From: CAYVOV01 sp964453525
GTDB taxonomy: Bacteria > Chloroflexota > Dehalococcoidia > Dehalococcoidales > UBA2162
Assembly: GCA_964453525.1 (NCBI GenBank)
Contig: CAYVOV010000001.1
Span: 124,001 to 188,000 of the forward strand
Direction: 5' to 3'
Length of the DNA stretch: 64,000 nt
Shown here: in pieces, positions 1-8,799 of the stretch
Layout: every line of letters begins with the position of its first letter
Position numbering within the stretch: the first letter of the stretch is position 1
Notes under the pieces: generated by a model
The model's input: only the letters and a program-made list of their open reading frames with translations
The model's database searches: none
What the model was told of the DNA's origin: nothing
Position numbers and translations under genes: made by a program

Positions 1-3
1 GAA

Positions 4-1818
4 ATGGCTGGAGGATATATGGGTAAGCTCTTGTTCGTGAATCTTTCCACTGGTGAAATAAGGGAAGAGAGGCCGGAGGAAAATCTCTATCGGGACTTCA
101 TCGGGGGTTACGGCATCGGTGCCAGGATTCTTTACAGTCGCCAGAAAGCCGGAGTGGACCCGCTGGGACCCGATAATATAGTTGGGCTGCTGACCGGCCC
201 GCTGACCGGTACTCCGTCTACCTTTGCCGGAAGGTATACGGCGGTGGCGAAATCGCCGCTCACCGGCGGGTGGGGTGATGCCAATTCGGGAGGAAACTTC
301 GGTCCTCACCTCAAGTTTGCCGGATATGACGGTGTTTTCTTCAGCGGGATTGCGGAAAGACCGGTCTATCTCTTCCTTGACAATGGTAAAGCCGAACTGA
401 GAGATGCCGGTCATCTGTGGGGAAAAGACTGCTTTGTTACCGAGGACACGCTGCGAGATGAGCTGGGTGAAGGTGTGGAAAGCGCCTGTATCGGCCCAGC
501 CGGAGAGAAGCTTGCCCTTCTTGCCTGCATCGTGACCAAAAGAGGGGCTGTTGCCGGGCGCTCCGGCCTGGGGGCTGTAATGGGTTCCAAAAAGCTCAAG
601 GCTGTAGCAGCCAGAGGACAGCAGGAAGTCCCTGTGGCAGATGTCGAGAGGGTAAACCAGCTAAGAAAAGACCATATCACCGCAATGAAGAAACACCGCG
701 GTGGAATGGAGACTCTGGAGGGATTTCATAAATATGGCACATCCCATGTAGCCGAAAATTTCGCCCATGCCGGTAACACACCGGTTAAAAACTGGGGCGG
801 CATCGGTATAATCGACTTCCCTGATAGCTCCGGCCTCAGCGGCGATGCGGCAATAGCCAATATTGACAGGAGAACCGGCTGCTGGCATTGCCCGATAGGT
901 TGTGAAGGCAGACTTAAGGAGGGAAAAGGCGAGTATAAATATCCGGCGGGTACTCGCCGCATTGAATATGAGACCCAGGCTGCCTTCGGAGCGATGTGTC
1001 TCAATAATAATACCGAATCAATCAATATGCTGAACCATCTCTGCAACTGCTACGGACTCGATACTATCTCCGGCGGCACCACCATCGCCTTCGCCATAGA
1101 GTGCTACGAGAACGGGCTCATTACCAAGGCGGATACCGATGGCATCGAGCTTACCTGGGGCAATCATCAGGCCATTGTTGCCATGACGGAAAAGATGGTA
1201 AAGAGAGAAGGGTTCGGTGATGTGCTCGCCGACGGCGTCAGGAAGGCTGCCGGGAGAATAGGAAAGGGAGCCGAAGAGTACGCCGTACATATCGGTGGCC
1301 AGGAGCTTGGCATGCACGACCCCAAGTTCCCGTCGTTCCCGGAAGCGACACCGGCGGCGCGCTACCAGATGGATGCAACACCGGGCCGCCATACTCAAAT
1401 GAGTTTCGGACCTGCCGCCTTTAACTTTCAGGTTACCAATTCCAGCGGGTGGTGCATGTTCAGCGACCTGGTGGGAGGAAATACAATCAATTACATCACC
1501 GCATTCTTGAGTGCCGTGACTGGCTGGGACCGTTCCGTGGATGAGATACTCAAGGCAGGCGAGAGAATTTATAATATGCGCCATCTGTTTAACCTGCGCG
1601 AAGGTATCAATCCCCTTGAGTACAAGGTACACCCCAGGATAATCGGTCGTCCTCCCCAGAAGGAAGGACCGCTGGCCGGTAACTCGCCTGATATCGAAGC
1701 TCAAATATACTGGGGCCTCGGCGCCCTCGACTGGAGCCGGGTAACCACCAGACCCAGCAATAAGAAACTGCTGGAACTGGGCCTGAACGATGTGGCGGAG
1801 GAACTCTGGCCGTCATAG
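4..1818 (+). CDS. Aldehyde ferredoxin oxidoreductase (AOR) family protein, paralogue 1
   Basis: This is a tungsten-bispterin oxidoreductase of the AOR family, which oxidises aldehydes to acids with ferredoxin in the cytoplasm. The 604 residues match the usual length of about 600-620. The N-terminal GKLLFVNLSTGEI stretch and the GPLTGT pterin-binding region are typical. The [4Fe-4S] motif C-x2-C-x3-C lies at residues 293, 296 and 300, and a later Cys in the SGWCMF segment probably gives the fourth ligand. The start at 4 lies at the window edge. An alternative ATG at 19 has a GGAGG four bases upstream and removes five residues. The gene leads a same-strand run with a thiolase-like protein, a DUF35 protein and an enoyl-CoA hydratase, so its substrate may be an aldehyde released in CoA-linked degradation. 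The true substrate cannot be read from sequence. Confidence 0.93.
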   Translation: MAGGYMGKLLFVNLSTGEIREERPEENLYRDFIGGYGIGARILYSRQKAGVDPLGPDNIVGLLTGPLTGTPSTFAGRYTAVAKSPLTGGWGDANSGGNFGPHLKFAGYDGVFFSGIAERPVYLFLDNGKAELRDAGHLWGKDCFVTEDTLRDELGEGVESACIGPAGEKLALLACIVTKRGAVAGRSGLGAVMGSKKLKAVAARGQQEVPVADVERVNQLRKDHITAMKKHRGGMETLEGFHKYGTSHVAENFAHAGNTPVKNWGGIGIIDFPDSSGLSGDAAIANIDRRTGCWHCPIGCEGRLKEGKGEYKYPAGTRRIEYETQAAFGAMCLNNNTESINMLNHLCNCYGLDTISGGTTIAFAIECYENGLITKADTDGIELTWGNHQAIVAMTEKMVKREGFGDVLADGVRKAAGRIGKGAEEYAVHIGGQELGMHDPKFPSFPEATPAARYQMDATPGRHTQMSFGPAAFNFQVTNSSGWCMFSDLVGGNTINYITAFLSAVTGWDRSVDEILKAGERIYNMRHLFNLREGINPLEYKVHPRIIGRPPQKEGPLAGNSPDIEAQIYWGLGALDWSRVTTRPSNKKLLELGLNDVAEELWPS

Positions 1819-1903
1819 CTGATATAATCGAAGGGGCATCGGTTTACCGTTTAGCCAGGGGTTATGAATCCAGTAAGTAAAGCAATAGAATGAAAGGAAT
1901 GTT

Positions 1904-3064
1904 ATGGAGAGTTTTAAAGACAAGACAGCGATAGTGGGAATTGGCTATACCGAACAGGGAAAGATTCCCGGCAGAAGTGCCCTGAGTTTCCATATAGAGG
2001 CAATTAAAAACGCCATTGAAGATGCCGGGCTGAAGAAAGAAGATATCGATGGTCTGGTAATACAGCCCATGATACCGGGTGACAGCTCGGTCAGACCCGG
2101 TGAAATCGTCCACCATATGGGACTGCGCACCAGATTTCTACATTTACAGGATGCGATGGGTGCATCGGCCGGTTCAATAGCCCAGCACGCGGCCTGGGCT
2201 GTCCTCAGCGGATTAGCCAATTACGTTGTATGCAGCTTCGGAAGCAATGAACGCTCGGGGAGACCTGCCAGCGGGCAGCCGGCGGCCCGCATCAGGGGAG
2301 GAGGATACGGCATGTTCGGAGCTCCCGGTGGTTACGCTATGGCGGCACGCCGGGGCATGTACGAGTTGGGTACCGGGCCCGATACCTGGAAGGAGATATC
2401 GGTAGCTCAGCGGCGCTGGGCCAATCTGAACCAGAGGGCTGTGATGTACAGTCAGCCGTTGAGCTATGAAGACTATTATAAAAACAGAATTATTGTTGAG
2501 CCTTTCCGCATTCTTGATTGCTGTCTGGTCTCGGATAGCGGAAAAGCCTTCATCGTAACCACTGCGGAAAGAGCCAGGGACTTGAAAAAACCTCCGGTGT
2601 ATATCATGGGCATGGGACAGGACCACCCGGCGACGGATATTACCGACGGCAAAAATATTACCGGCAATACCGGCGCCAGGCTTTCCGGACAGGAAGCTTA
2701 TAAGATGGCGGGAATTACCAAGGATGATATAGATGCCTGTGAGATTTACGATTGCTTTACCTATACCGTAGAGCTTACACTTATGGACTACGGGTTCTTT
2801 GAGCGCGGTGAGGGCAAGGACTTCCTCAAGGCGGGCCGTCTGGGACCGGGCGGGGAAATGCCGGTCAATACCTCCGGAGGCCTGCTTTCCGAAATCTATC
2901 AGATGGGCTTCACTCCGTTGAGCGAAGCCGTTGTCCAGTTGCGCGGTGAAGCCGGTGACAGGCAACTGGGTCCGGCAACAAAGACGAAGGAGCCGGAAAT
3001 AATAATGGTGAGCTGTAACGGTGGTCTTTTATCACAGCACAGCACTTTGATTTTGAGGAGGTAA
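1904..3064 (+). CDS. Thiolase-superfamily protein (SCP-x/Ltp2-like), lacks the thiolase Cys
   Basis: The fold is that of the non-specific lipid-transfer type thiolases (386 residues). At the place where thiolases carry the nucleophilic Cys, residues 83-91 read DAMGASAGS, so no Cys is present. Two tyrosines in YDCFT (Y282) and SEIY (Y332) match, from memory, the tyrosines used by the steroid side-chain retro-aldolase Ltp2. Ltp2 also lacks the Cys and works as a complex with a DUF35 domain, and a DUF35 protein follows here after 6 bp. The gene is therefore more likely a thiolase-fold aldolase, or a thiolase-like subunit, than a true acetyl-CoA acetyltransferase. An AAAGGA box precedes the ATG. 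Family assignment is firm and the reaction is inferred. Confidence 0.88.
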   Translation: MESFKDKTAIVGIGYTEQGKIPGRSALSFHIEAIKNAIEDAGLKKEDIDGLVIQPMIPGDSSVRPGEIVHHMGLRTRFLHLQDAMGASAGSIAQHAAWAVLSGLANYVVCSFGSNERSGRPASGQPAARIRGGGYGMFGAPGGYAMAARRGMYELGTGPDTWKEISVAQRRWANLNQRAVMYSQPLSYEDYYKNRIIVEPFRILDCCLVSDSGKAFIVTTAERARDLKKPPVYIMGMGQDHPATDITDGKNITGNTGARLSGQEAYKMAGITKDDIDACEIYDCFTYTVELTLMDYGFFERGEGKDFLKAGRLGPGGEMPVNTSGGLLSEIYQMGFTPLSEAVVQLRGEAGDRQLGPATKTKEPEIIMVSCNGGLLSQHSTLILRR

Positions 3065-3070
3065 TACCTG

Positions 3071-3481
3071 ATGGCTGTCTACGATAAACCTTTACCGGTA
3101 ATCGATTTAGAGAACGCTCCCTACTGGGAGTATTGCAAGAAGCATGAGTTGAGACTACAGAAGTGTACCGGGTGCGGGCATATCCGTTCACGAATCAGTA
3201 CGATTTGCCCGGGGTGCAACTCGATGGAATACGAATGGACAAAGTTAAGCGGGAAAGGCAAAGTATTTTCCTTTATAATCTACCGCCGGGCGTTCCACCC
3301 GGCTTATGAAAACGATATACCATACTGCGTGGCTATAATTGAGCTGGACGAGGGTCCGAGGATGCAGAGTAATGTCACCGACTGCGATATCGAGGACATC
3401 GCGATTGAAATGCCGGTTGAGGTATATTTCGACGATGTCAGCGAGGATATATCGCTGCCCAAGTTCAGACCGGTTTCTTAA
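3071..3481 (+). CDS. DUF35 zinc-ribbon/OB-fold acyl-CoA-associated protein
   Basis: This 136-residue protein has an N-terminal rubredoxin-like zinc ribbon with Cys32, Cys35, Cys46 and Cys49 (KCTGCGH and CPGC), followed by an OB-fold (GKGKVFSFIIYRR onwards). This is the standard DUF35 arrangement. DUF35 proteins bind next to thiolase-superfamily enzymes, for example in archaeal HMG-CoA formation and in steroid side-chain aldolases, and help hold the acyl-CoA. The gene starts 6 bp after the thiolase-like gene, with GAGGAGG overlapping the previous stop, so the two are almost surely co-translated and form a complex. Confidence 0.92.
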   Translation: MAVYDKPLPVIDLENAPYWEYCKKHELRLQKCTGCGHIRSRISTICPGCNSMEYEWTKLSGKGKVFSFIIYRRAFHPAYENDIPYCVAIIELDEGPRMQSNVTDCDIEDIAIEMPVEVYFDDVSEDISLPKFRPVS

Positions 3482-3511
3482 TAAACTGCATTAAACTATC
3501 AGGAGGAACAA

Positions 3512-4291
3512 ATGGCTGAAGCTACTATTTATGAGAAGAAAAACCATATTGCTGTCCTGACGATGAACCGCCCGGAAGCGATGAATGCCATGAACGCTCC
3601 GATGAGAAAAGAGATGGGGGATGCTTTTACGGATTTCAGAGATGATAATGATAGCTGGGTACTGATAATAACCGGAGCCGGAGACAGGGCTTTCTCAGCC
3701 GGGATGGATTTAAAGGAAATGGCAGCACGTCTGGCCGGTGGTCAATCGGAAGTAGGAGACGAGTCGCGTCCAGCGAGTCTGATGGAAGGGAATATTGAAA
3801 TCTGGAAACCCATTATCGCCGCTATCAATGGCGTGGCTGTCGGTGGTGGACTGGAAACGGCACTGGCCTGCGATATCAGGATTGCCGCCGAGGGTGCCCG
3901 GATGGGCATGGCCGAGCCGAAGCGCGGCATTATTCCGGGCGGCGGCGGGATGGCAAGACTGCCCCGCCTGGTACACCGGGGCATGGCGATGGAAATACTT
4001 CTCACCGGAGACCTCATTACCAGTCAGGAAGCCTACCGCATCGGTCTGGTAAACCAGGTAGTGCCCGGTCCGGAGCTTATGCCTGCTGCCTACAGGATGG
4101 CTGAAAGAATAATTGAGTGCGCTCCACTTGCGGTGCAAGCTATCAAGGAGACTGTCATTAAGAACCTCGATATGCCGTTGAAAGAGGCGCTCCCCGCCCG
4201 CTTCGGCGTTAATGTCTCGGCCACCGAAGATGCCAGAGAAGGAACGGCAGCCTTTGCCGAGAAGAGACCGCCGGTGTGGAAAGGCAGATAG
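3512..4291 (+). CDS. Enoyl-CoA hydratase/isomerase (crotonase) family protein
   Basis: The 259-residue length is normal for crotonases. The oxyanion-hole segments AFSAGMDLKEMA and GVAVGGGLETALACD are both visible, as is the P-x-RGIIPGGGG stretch that follows the active site. The enzyme probably hydrates a 2-enoyl-CoA to the 3-hydroxyacyl-CoA, which would be the substrate cleaved by the preceding thiolase-like/DUF35 pair. An AGGAGG precedes the ATG by seven bases. It is the last gene of the 4-4291 run; a palindromic repeat follows. Confidence 0.93.
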   Translation: MAEATIYEKKNHIAVLTMNRPEAMNAMNAPMRKEMGDAFTDFRDDNDSWVLIITGAGDRAFSAGMDLKEMAARLAGGQSEVGDESRPASLMEGNIEIWKPIIAAINGVAVGGGLETALACDIRIAAEGARMGMAEPKRGIIPGGGGMARLPRLVHRGMAMEILLTGDLITSQEAYRIGLVNQVVPGPELMPAAYRMAERIIECAPLAVQAIKETVIKNLDMPLKEALPARFGVNVSATEDAREGTAAFAEKRPPVWKGR

Positions 4292-4330
4292 GGTGATTAC
4301 CGGTTATATTGGATTTTGACTGATTCAACT

Positions 4331-4429
4331 GTCATTGCGAGGAGTCCCGATAAAATCGGGACAACGTGGCAATCTCCTCTTTCGAACGTGGTGATTGCCA
4401 CGCCCCGATGAATCGGGGCTCGCAATGAC
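4331..4429. repeat. Repeat family C, copy 1 (GTCATTGCGAG palindromic element)
   Basis: The element starts with GTCATTGCGAG and ends with its reverse complement CTCGCAATGAC. It contains further inner inverted pairs (ATCGGG/CCCGAT and GGCAAT/ATTGCC). A second, longer copy with the same ends and the same TTCAACT flank lies at 20038-20241. It sits between the convergent genes ending at 4291 and 4461 and is likely a MITE-like or REP-like intergenic repeat. Confidence 0.85.
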
Positions 4430-4460
4430 ATTGTCAGCTAAAACCGAGCGGTACTGATTA

Positions 4461-6308
4461 TTACTTCAGGTCGGCGAAGATATGTCCCAGTCCCAGGTTT
4501 TCCAGCGTTTCCTGAAGTGGTTTTCCGGTTTCGGGGTCCCAGCCCATGTGCCTGTAATAGCTGCTGCGCAGGTCTTCCCAGTGAGGCATAATTGCCTTGC
4601 CCTGCTGCGGACCATCCACCGGGACCGAGCCGTAGCGGACGGAGGGCGCTTCGATTTCTTTGGTCAGACCGTGCCGGAAATTGAAGACACGCAGCTGATT
4701 GACAGCACGCCGGCCGACATTCATGGCTTCTTGGATATCAAAGTCCCAGCCTGTAGCCGCATTCAGGGAATCTATCGCCAGTTGAAAGTCAAAATTACAG
4801 AATAAGCAGATTAATAGCGAGTCCTCAAAAAGGCGTCTGCCATTCACTTTGGCGTTCATAATCGCCACCTCAAGGGCATCGAACGGGTCCTGCACCGGCG
4901 CTAGTCCCAGTTCACGAACGATAGGCTGACCGGGACCGACCTCAACGGTACCGGTATTCGAGAGGCAGGTATCGATGAGTTCGTTCCAGCGTGCCCGGTG
5001 GTCGTGACCACGCGGCGTGGCTCCTTTCATTGTGTATACTGCGCAGTCCGCCGCCTCACCGCCGACCTTCTCGGATGCTCTCTTTACTCCTTCGGCAAAC
5101 ATATCACCGCAGCCGTCTCGATTGGCAATCTTCTTCAGCATCGCTAGGGTCGACTCAGCATTACCCCAGTTCATCTCAATGCCGTCAAGGTCATCCTTTT
5201 TTAAGAGACCTTTTTCATAGCACTCCATAATCCAGCCGATAAGGTAGCCGGACTCGTTGATGTCCATGCCCAGCCGGTCGACCTGGTTACCGAGCACAAT
5301 GGTAGCGCCGGGGTCAGTCTGGCCGATAACCGAGCTCATCGCAGCGAGTCCCTCGTATTCCGGTTCCTCACCGACGAAGCCCTTATAGGGGCCATCGGTA
5401 ACCTCGGTGATACGGAGGTGGCTGATGCGGCACGCCCAGCAGGTGCTCGGCGTTGCCTTGAAGTGAGTGCGGAGGTACTCCCCGCCGAACTTCTCAGGTT
5501 CCGGGAAAATACTTGTTGTGTAATTCTTGACCGGCAACATACCGCGGGAATGAAGCAGGGGAAAGGCGAACGCCGTTCCCCACTTTCCCATCATCGGGTC
5601 CATTTTCTGTGAAGTCTCGATTAGGGCTTTTGCCGCCTCGGTCAGCCGCTTCGGTTCGGCAACTCTGATTGTTTTCTTTCCCCTTTCCGCCACTACCGCC
5701 TTCAGCCTCTTGGAGCCCATGACCGCTCCCAGGCCGTTATGACCGGCGACATGGCCGTGGTCGCCGACCACGGCAGCGAAGCGGACCAGGTTTTCCCCGG
5801 CGGGGCCGATGCAGAAGACGCTGCTCTGATTACTCAGTCCCTCCTTGATAGCGTCCTCGGTTTCCCAGGTATTTTTGCCCAGGAGATGCCGGGCGTCACG
5901 AAGCTCGGCGGTGTCATCGTGAATATATAAGTAAAGCCACCTGCTGGCTCTACCCTGGACGACAATACCATCGAACCCGGCAAACTTGAGAAAAGCGCCG
6001 AAATATCCGTTTGCCTGGGAAGTCCCGGCCATATTTGTCATCGGGCCTTTGCTTACCACGGAGAAGGTACCGGTGCCGCTGACCCTGGTGCCGGTGAGAG
6101 GTCCGGCGAGGAACATAAGCCTGTTTTCAGGGTCGGACCATTCCACGCCCGGAGGGACTTCATCATATAGGTATTTAGCTCCCAGGCTGCTGCCTCCGAC
6201 GTACTTCCTGAGTGTTTCATCATCATGTGATTCTTCGCTAATCTGTTCACTGGAGAGGTCAATACGCAGAATTTTCCCTTTATAGCCGCCGATGGACTTT
6301 GCTGCCAT
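4461..6308 (-). CDS. Aldehyde ferredoxin oxidoreductase family protein, paralogue 2 (variant cluster motif)
   Basis: This is an AOR-family tungstoenzyme of about 615 residues. The start is set at 6308 (MAAKSIGGYKGK) because AGGAGG lies just upstream; the reading frame stays open to 6380, but that would overlap the preceding gene. The [4Fe-4S] motif reads CWACRISH, with Cys290 and Cys293 but His297 where family members have the third Cys. The two other AORs in this window keep C-x2-C-x3-C. Further Cys in LLICLFC could give the fourth ligand. The gene lies 58 bp downstream of an alcohol dehydrogenase on the same strand, which suggests consecutive alcohol-to-aldehyde-to-acid oxidation. Family is certain, substrate unknown. 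Confidence 0.93.
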   Translation of the reverse strand: MAAKSIGGYKGKILRIDLSSEQISEESHDDETLRKYVGGSSLGAKYLYDEVPPGVEWSDPENRLMFLAGPLTGTRVSGTGTFSVVSKGPMTNMAGTSQANGYFGAFLKFAGFDGIVVQGRASRWLYLYIHDDTAELRDARHLLGKNTWETEDAIKEGLSNQSSVFCIGPAGENLVRFAAVVGDHGHVAGHNGLGAVMGSKRLKAVVAERGKKTIRVAEPKRLTEAAKALIETSQKMDPMMGKWGTAFAFPLLHSRGMLPVKNYTTSIFPEPEKFGGEYLRTHFKATPSTCWACRISHLRITEVTDGPYKGFVGEEPEYEGLAAMSSVIGQTDPGATIVLGNQVDRLGMDINESGYLIGWIMECYEKGLLKKDDLDGIEMNWGNAESTLAMLKKIANRDGCGDMFAEGVKRASEKVGGEAADCAVYTMKGATPRGHDHRARWNELIDTCLSNTGTVEVGPGQPIVRELGLAPVQDPFDALEVAIMNAKVNGRRLFEDSLLICLFCNFDFQLAIDSLNAATGWDFDIQEAMNVGRRAVNQLRVFNFRHGLTKEIEAPSVRYGSVPVDGPQQGKAIMPHWEDLRSSYYRHMGWDPETGKPLQETLENLGLGHIFADLK

Positions 6309-6366
6309 TTCTTCTGCCTCCTGTTCTTGTTGTATTACCGGATTCATATGACCCGGTTTCAGAGCC

Positions 6367-7482
6367 CTAGTCCGGGACAATGGCTGCCCTTACTACCTTG
6401 CCCTCCATGGCCTGTTTCATAGCTTCTTCCGCATCCTCCAGCCTGAATTTGTGAGAAATTATTTTATCGAATGGATATTTATCCATCGTTCTCGCCATAA
6501 ACTCAAGTACCTGCGGCATGGTCGAGATTCCGTAATTCGCCGAGCCAATAAGTTTAATACCTTTATTGATGAATGGTCCCATTCCCAGATTAGCCGTATA
6601 CGGACCTACCAGGCCGATGGTCAGGTAAGTCCCTCCCAGACCAAGCATTTCAAGCCCTTCCGGTACCACCTCGGGAGCTGAAGCCACCACCTCCATCACC
6701 AGGTCAGCTCCCTTACCTCCGGTAAGCTCTCTGACCCTTTCGATTCTCGCTTCGGGCGTGGAGTATTCATTATAGTCGATTGTATGGTCGGCACCGAAGG
6801 ACTTGACAAGCTCCAGCCTGTCGGGGAGCTTATCGATAACTATCACCCGGGCTGCTCCGGTATCCTTGGCTATAGGGGCGGCATTCAGTCCCAGTCCGCC
6901 GGCTCCCTGGATAACAGCCGTGGCTCCAAGGGGAAACTTTACTTTTTGCAGCCCGTAAGCCACCGTCGAGGCGGCACAATCGACATAGACTGCCGCTTCA
7001 TCTGGGACTGCATCCGGGACTTTGTATATCCACTGTCCCGGGCTGACATAGTAGTATTCGGCGAAAGCACCCTTAAAATGGGGGTATTCATCATGATTGG
7101 TACCGGCATGCCGGTGCCTGTTGGGACATGGCAGAGCCGGTTCATTAAGGCAGGACGGACACCTTCCGCACGGCACATAGTAGCTCCAGACAACGCGGTC
7201 TCCCTCCTTAAGCGGCTGGCCGGTAGTATCGGTCTGGATATTGGAGCCTAGCTTGTGTACCCGGCCAACAAACTCATGCCCCGGAATTCTGGGATTCGGC
7301 TTTGCGCCGGGCGGTCTGCCGAAATCTCCTTTGTATATGTGAACGTCCGAACCGCATATCGAACTCATCGTTATCTTGGTGACGATTGCATCAGGCTCGG
7401 GGTCGGGAACGGGGTATTCTCTAATCTCCCATGGTATACCGGGTCCAAGGTTAACCACCGCTTTACCTTTTTCGCCCGCCAT
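6367..7482 (-). CDS. Zinc-dependent alcohol dehydrogenase (MDR family)
   Basis: This 371-residue medium-chain dehydrogenase has the catalytic zinc ligands Cys43 and GHE at 68-70 (His69), with Cys169 as the likely third ligand. A structural zinc site has Cys105, Cys108, Cys111 and Cys119, and the Rossmann motif GAGGLG lies at 193-198. It should oxidise a secondary or primary alcohol with NAD(P)+. It resembles threonine/sorbitol dehydrogenase-type members, but the substrate is not determined. An AAGGAGGATT ribosome site precedes the ATG. It is first in a two-gene unit with the AOR at 4461-6308. Confidence 0.93.
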   Translation of the reverse strand: MAGEKGKAVVNLGPGIPWEIREYPVPDPEPDAIVTKITMSSICGSDVHIYKGDFGRPPGAKPNPRIPGHEFVGRVHKLGSNIQTDTTGQPLKEGDRVVWSYYVPCGRCPSCLNEPALPCPNRHRHAGTNHDEYPHFKGAFAEYYYVSPGQWIYKVPDAVPDEAAVYVDCAASTVAYGLQKVKFPLGATAVIQGAGGLGLNAAPIAKDTGAARVIVIDKLPDRLELVKSFGADHTIDYNEYSTPEARIERVRELTGGKGADLVMEVVASAPEVVPEGLEMLGLGGTYLTIGLVGPYTANLGMGPFINKGIKLIGSANYGISTMPQVLEFMARTMDKYPFDKIISHKFRLEDAEEAMKQAMEGKVVRAAIVPD

Positions 7483-8139
7483 ACTGAATCCTCCTTGTTA
7501 TTATTTACTGGCCTGTAAAACTCTCTCCGGCGCTTCACTGACACTGCACATAATTGCTCATGAAATTCTAATAAATTACGCCAAGTTTACTTCTTATCAG
7601 ATTATTGAGTACCATTCCGCTACAGGAATTGATTATTATACATCATACTATGCAAAGCGTCTACCAGTCCGGGCAAACAGGTAGCTGAGTCTACGGAATA
7701 TCGGGTAACAGTCACCTGCGGAGCGATTTCCATTTGTTTTGCTGAAAAGGTGCTGTTCGGTTTTGTTTGAATGAACTCCTCCCCTTTTATGTGCTATCTA
7801 TTCCCACCCACCGCCCTCAAGGAAGCTAAAGAGGGGGTACCCCCCTCTTTAGAGATTTCCCCTCGCCCTCCAAAGTCTCCCGTCTGCCACAGTCCCGATG
7901 AAATCGGAGCTATGCGCAGGCAGGTCGCCCTTAAGGATGATGTTTAACCCTCTTAAACTCCCACCGGATAATATTCGTAGGGCTTTGCCCCTCTTCACAT
8001 TCCCTGAGGTAAAAGTGCCGACCAGATGCAAGCAGAACCAAGGGAGATTTAATGGAGGTATTGAATTTTCCCGGCAATATCCCTATAATTCGACAGCGGT
8101 TTACCGTGGGAGTTTGCTAAATGCAGGTAAAGATATGCC
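7483..8139. other. Intergenic region with repeat A1
   Basis: About 650 bp without a supported gene. The first 250 bp are AT-rich and may hold the promoter of the minus-strand dehydrogenase/AOR unit, but no clear -35/-10 pair was singled out. From about 7751 the region is repeat family A (annotated separately). A short stretch before the gene at 8140 is unique. Confidence 0.6.
7751..8010 (+). repeat. Repeat family A, copy 1
   Basis: This copy begins with the TGTTCGGTTTTGTTTGAATG stretch. It continues through CTATCTATTCCCACCC and the inner near-palindrome CTAAAGAGGGGGTACCCCCC, and ends with CTTAAACTCCCACCGGATAA and CTTCACATTCCC. Related copies are at 12511, 27049, 33225 (inverted) and 37919. 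The 3' part is shared best with the copy at 37919-38130. It is non-coding and probably a non-autonomous mobile or REP-like element. Confidence 0.8.
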
Positions 8140-8715
8140 ATGAATGAGAACGGTGATAGTATCCTGAGATTGCAGGAAGAAAAAACAGGCTTCTGGAAGA
8201 GAAACCTGGCTGATTTCCTGACGCTGAGCCGGATTCTTATCGGGATAATCGTCCTGGCTCTAAGCTTATTGGGCAAGAGCGCCTACCTCGCGGTGGTCAT
8301 CCTGACTTTATCCGGAGCCGCCACTGATATATTTGATGGCAAAGTAGCCAGACACTATCTTGGCACAGGAAAAGAAGGCAGGCTGGGGAAACACGATGCT
8401 GAAATCGACACATTCTTCGTACTCTGCGTGCTGGCTTATTTCTCTCTATCAGGAGTTATAATTAATAAAGAAATAGGTCTGGGATGGATAGGGCTATCGC
8501 TGATATGTTATATACTGTCAAGAAGAGATTTGAGAGTTCTTGTTGTTACCGAGGTCTGCACGGTAATCGCTCTGCTTGCCATCACCCTGCTATATGATAC
8601 TTCCATATTTGTTTTTATCATATCCCCGGCTATGGCTGCCGGCCTGTTTATTAACCGCCACAGGGTGATTTATCTGCTCTTTGAATACTGGCCTGTGATG
8701 TTCCGGAAACATTAA
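8140..8715 (+). CDS. CDP-alcohol phosphatidyltransferase family membrane protein
   Basis: This integral membrane protein of 191 residues carries the CDP-alcohol phosphotransferase signature. DIFDGKVAR gives D-x2-DG-x2-AR, and HDAEID gives the later D-x3-D pair. The spacing between the two halves is slightly altered from the textbook G-x3-D-x3-D form. Around five hydrophobic segments follow (LIGIIVLALSLL, AYLAVVILTL and others). It probably transfers a phospho-alcohol from a CDP-activated donor to make a phospholipid head group or a soluble phosphodiester. It stands alone. Confidence 0.85.
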   Translation: MNENGDSILRLQEEKTGFWKRNLADFLTLSRILIGIIVLALSLLGKSAYLAVVILTLSGAATDIFDGKVARHYLGTGKEGRLGKHDAEIDTFFVLCVLAYFSLSGVIINKEIGLGWIGLSLICYILSRRDLRVLVVTEVCTVIALLAITLLYDTSIFVFIISPAMAAGLFINRHRVIYLLFEYWPVMFRKH

Positions 8716-8799
8716 TTCCTGTCTTTCCCGACTGCAAATAAGGGTGTCGCAGGCTCGAGACCTGCACGGTCTAGGTCACACTTTAGCCCACTATCGCCC

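Noticed and set aside
1018..1704. Long open frame of 228 codons on the minus strand within the first AOR gene
   Set aside because: It is fully antisense to a conserved AOR gene and its translation has no recognisable domain; it is a shadow of the real gene.
2213..2965. Open frame of 250 codons on the minus strand inside the thiolase-like gene
   Set aside because: Fully covered by a conserved gene on the other strand; no ribosome site or domain pattern.
4330..4430. Repeat C copy 1 as a rho-independent terminator for the convergent genes
   Set aside because: It can fold, but it has no T run after a stem and recurs elsewhere, so a repeat call is safer; a role in ending transcripts remains possible.
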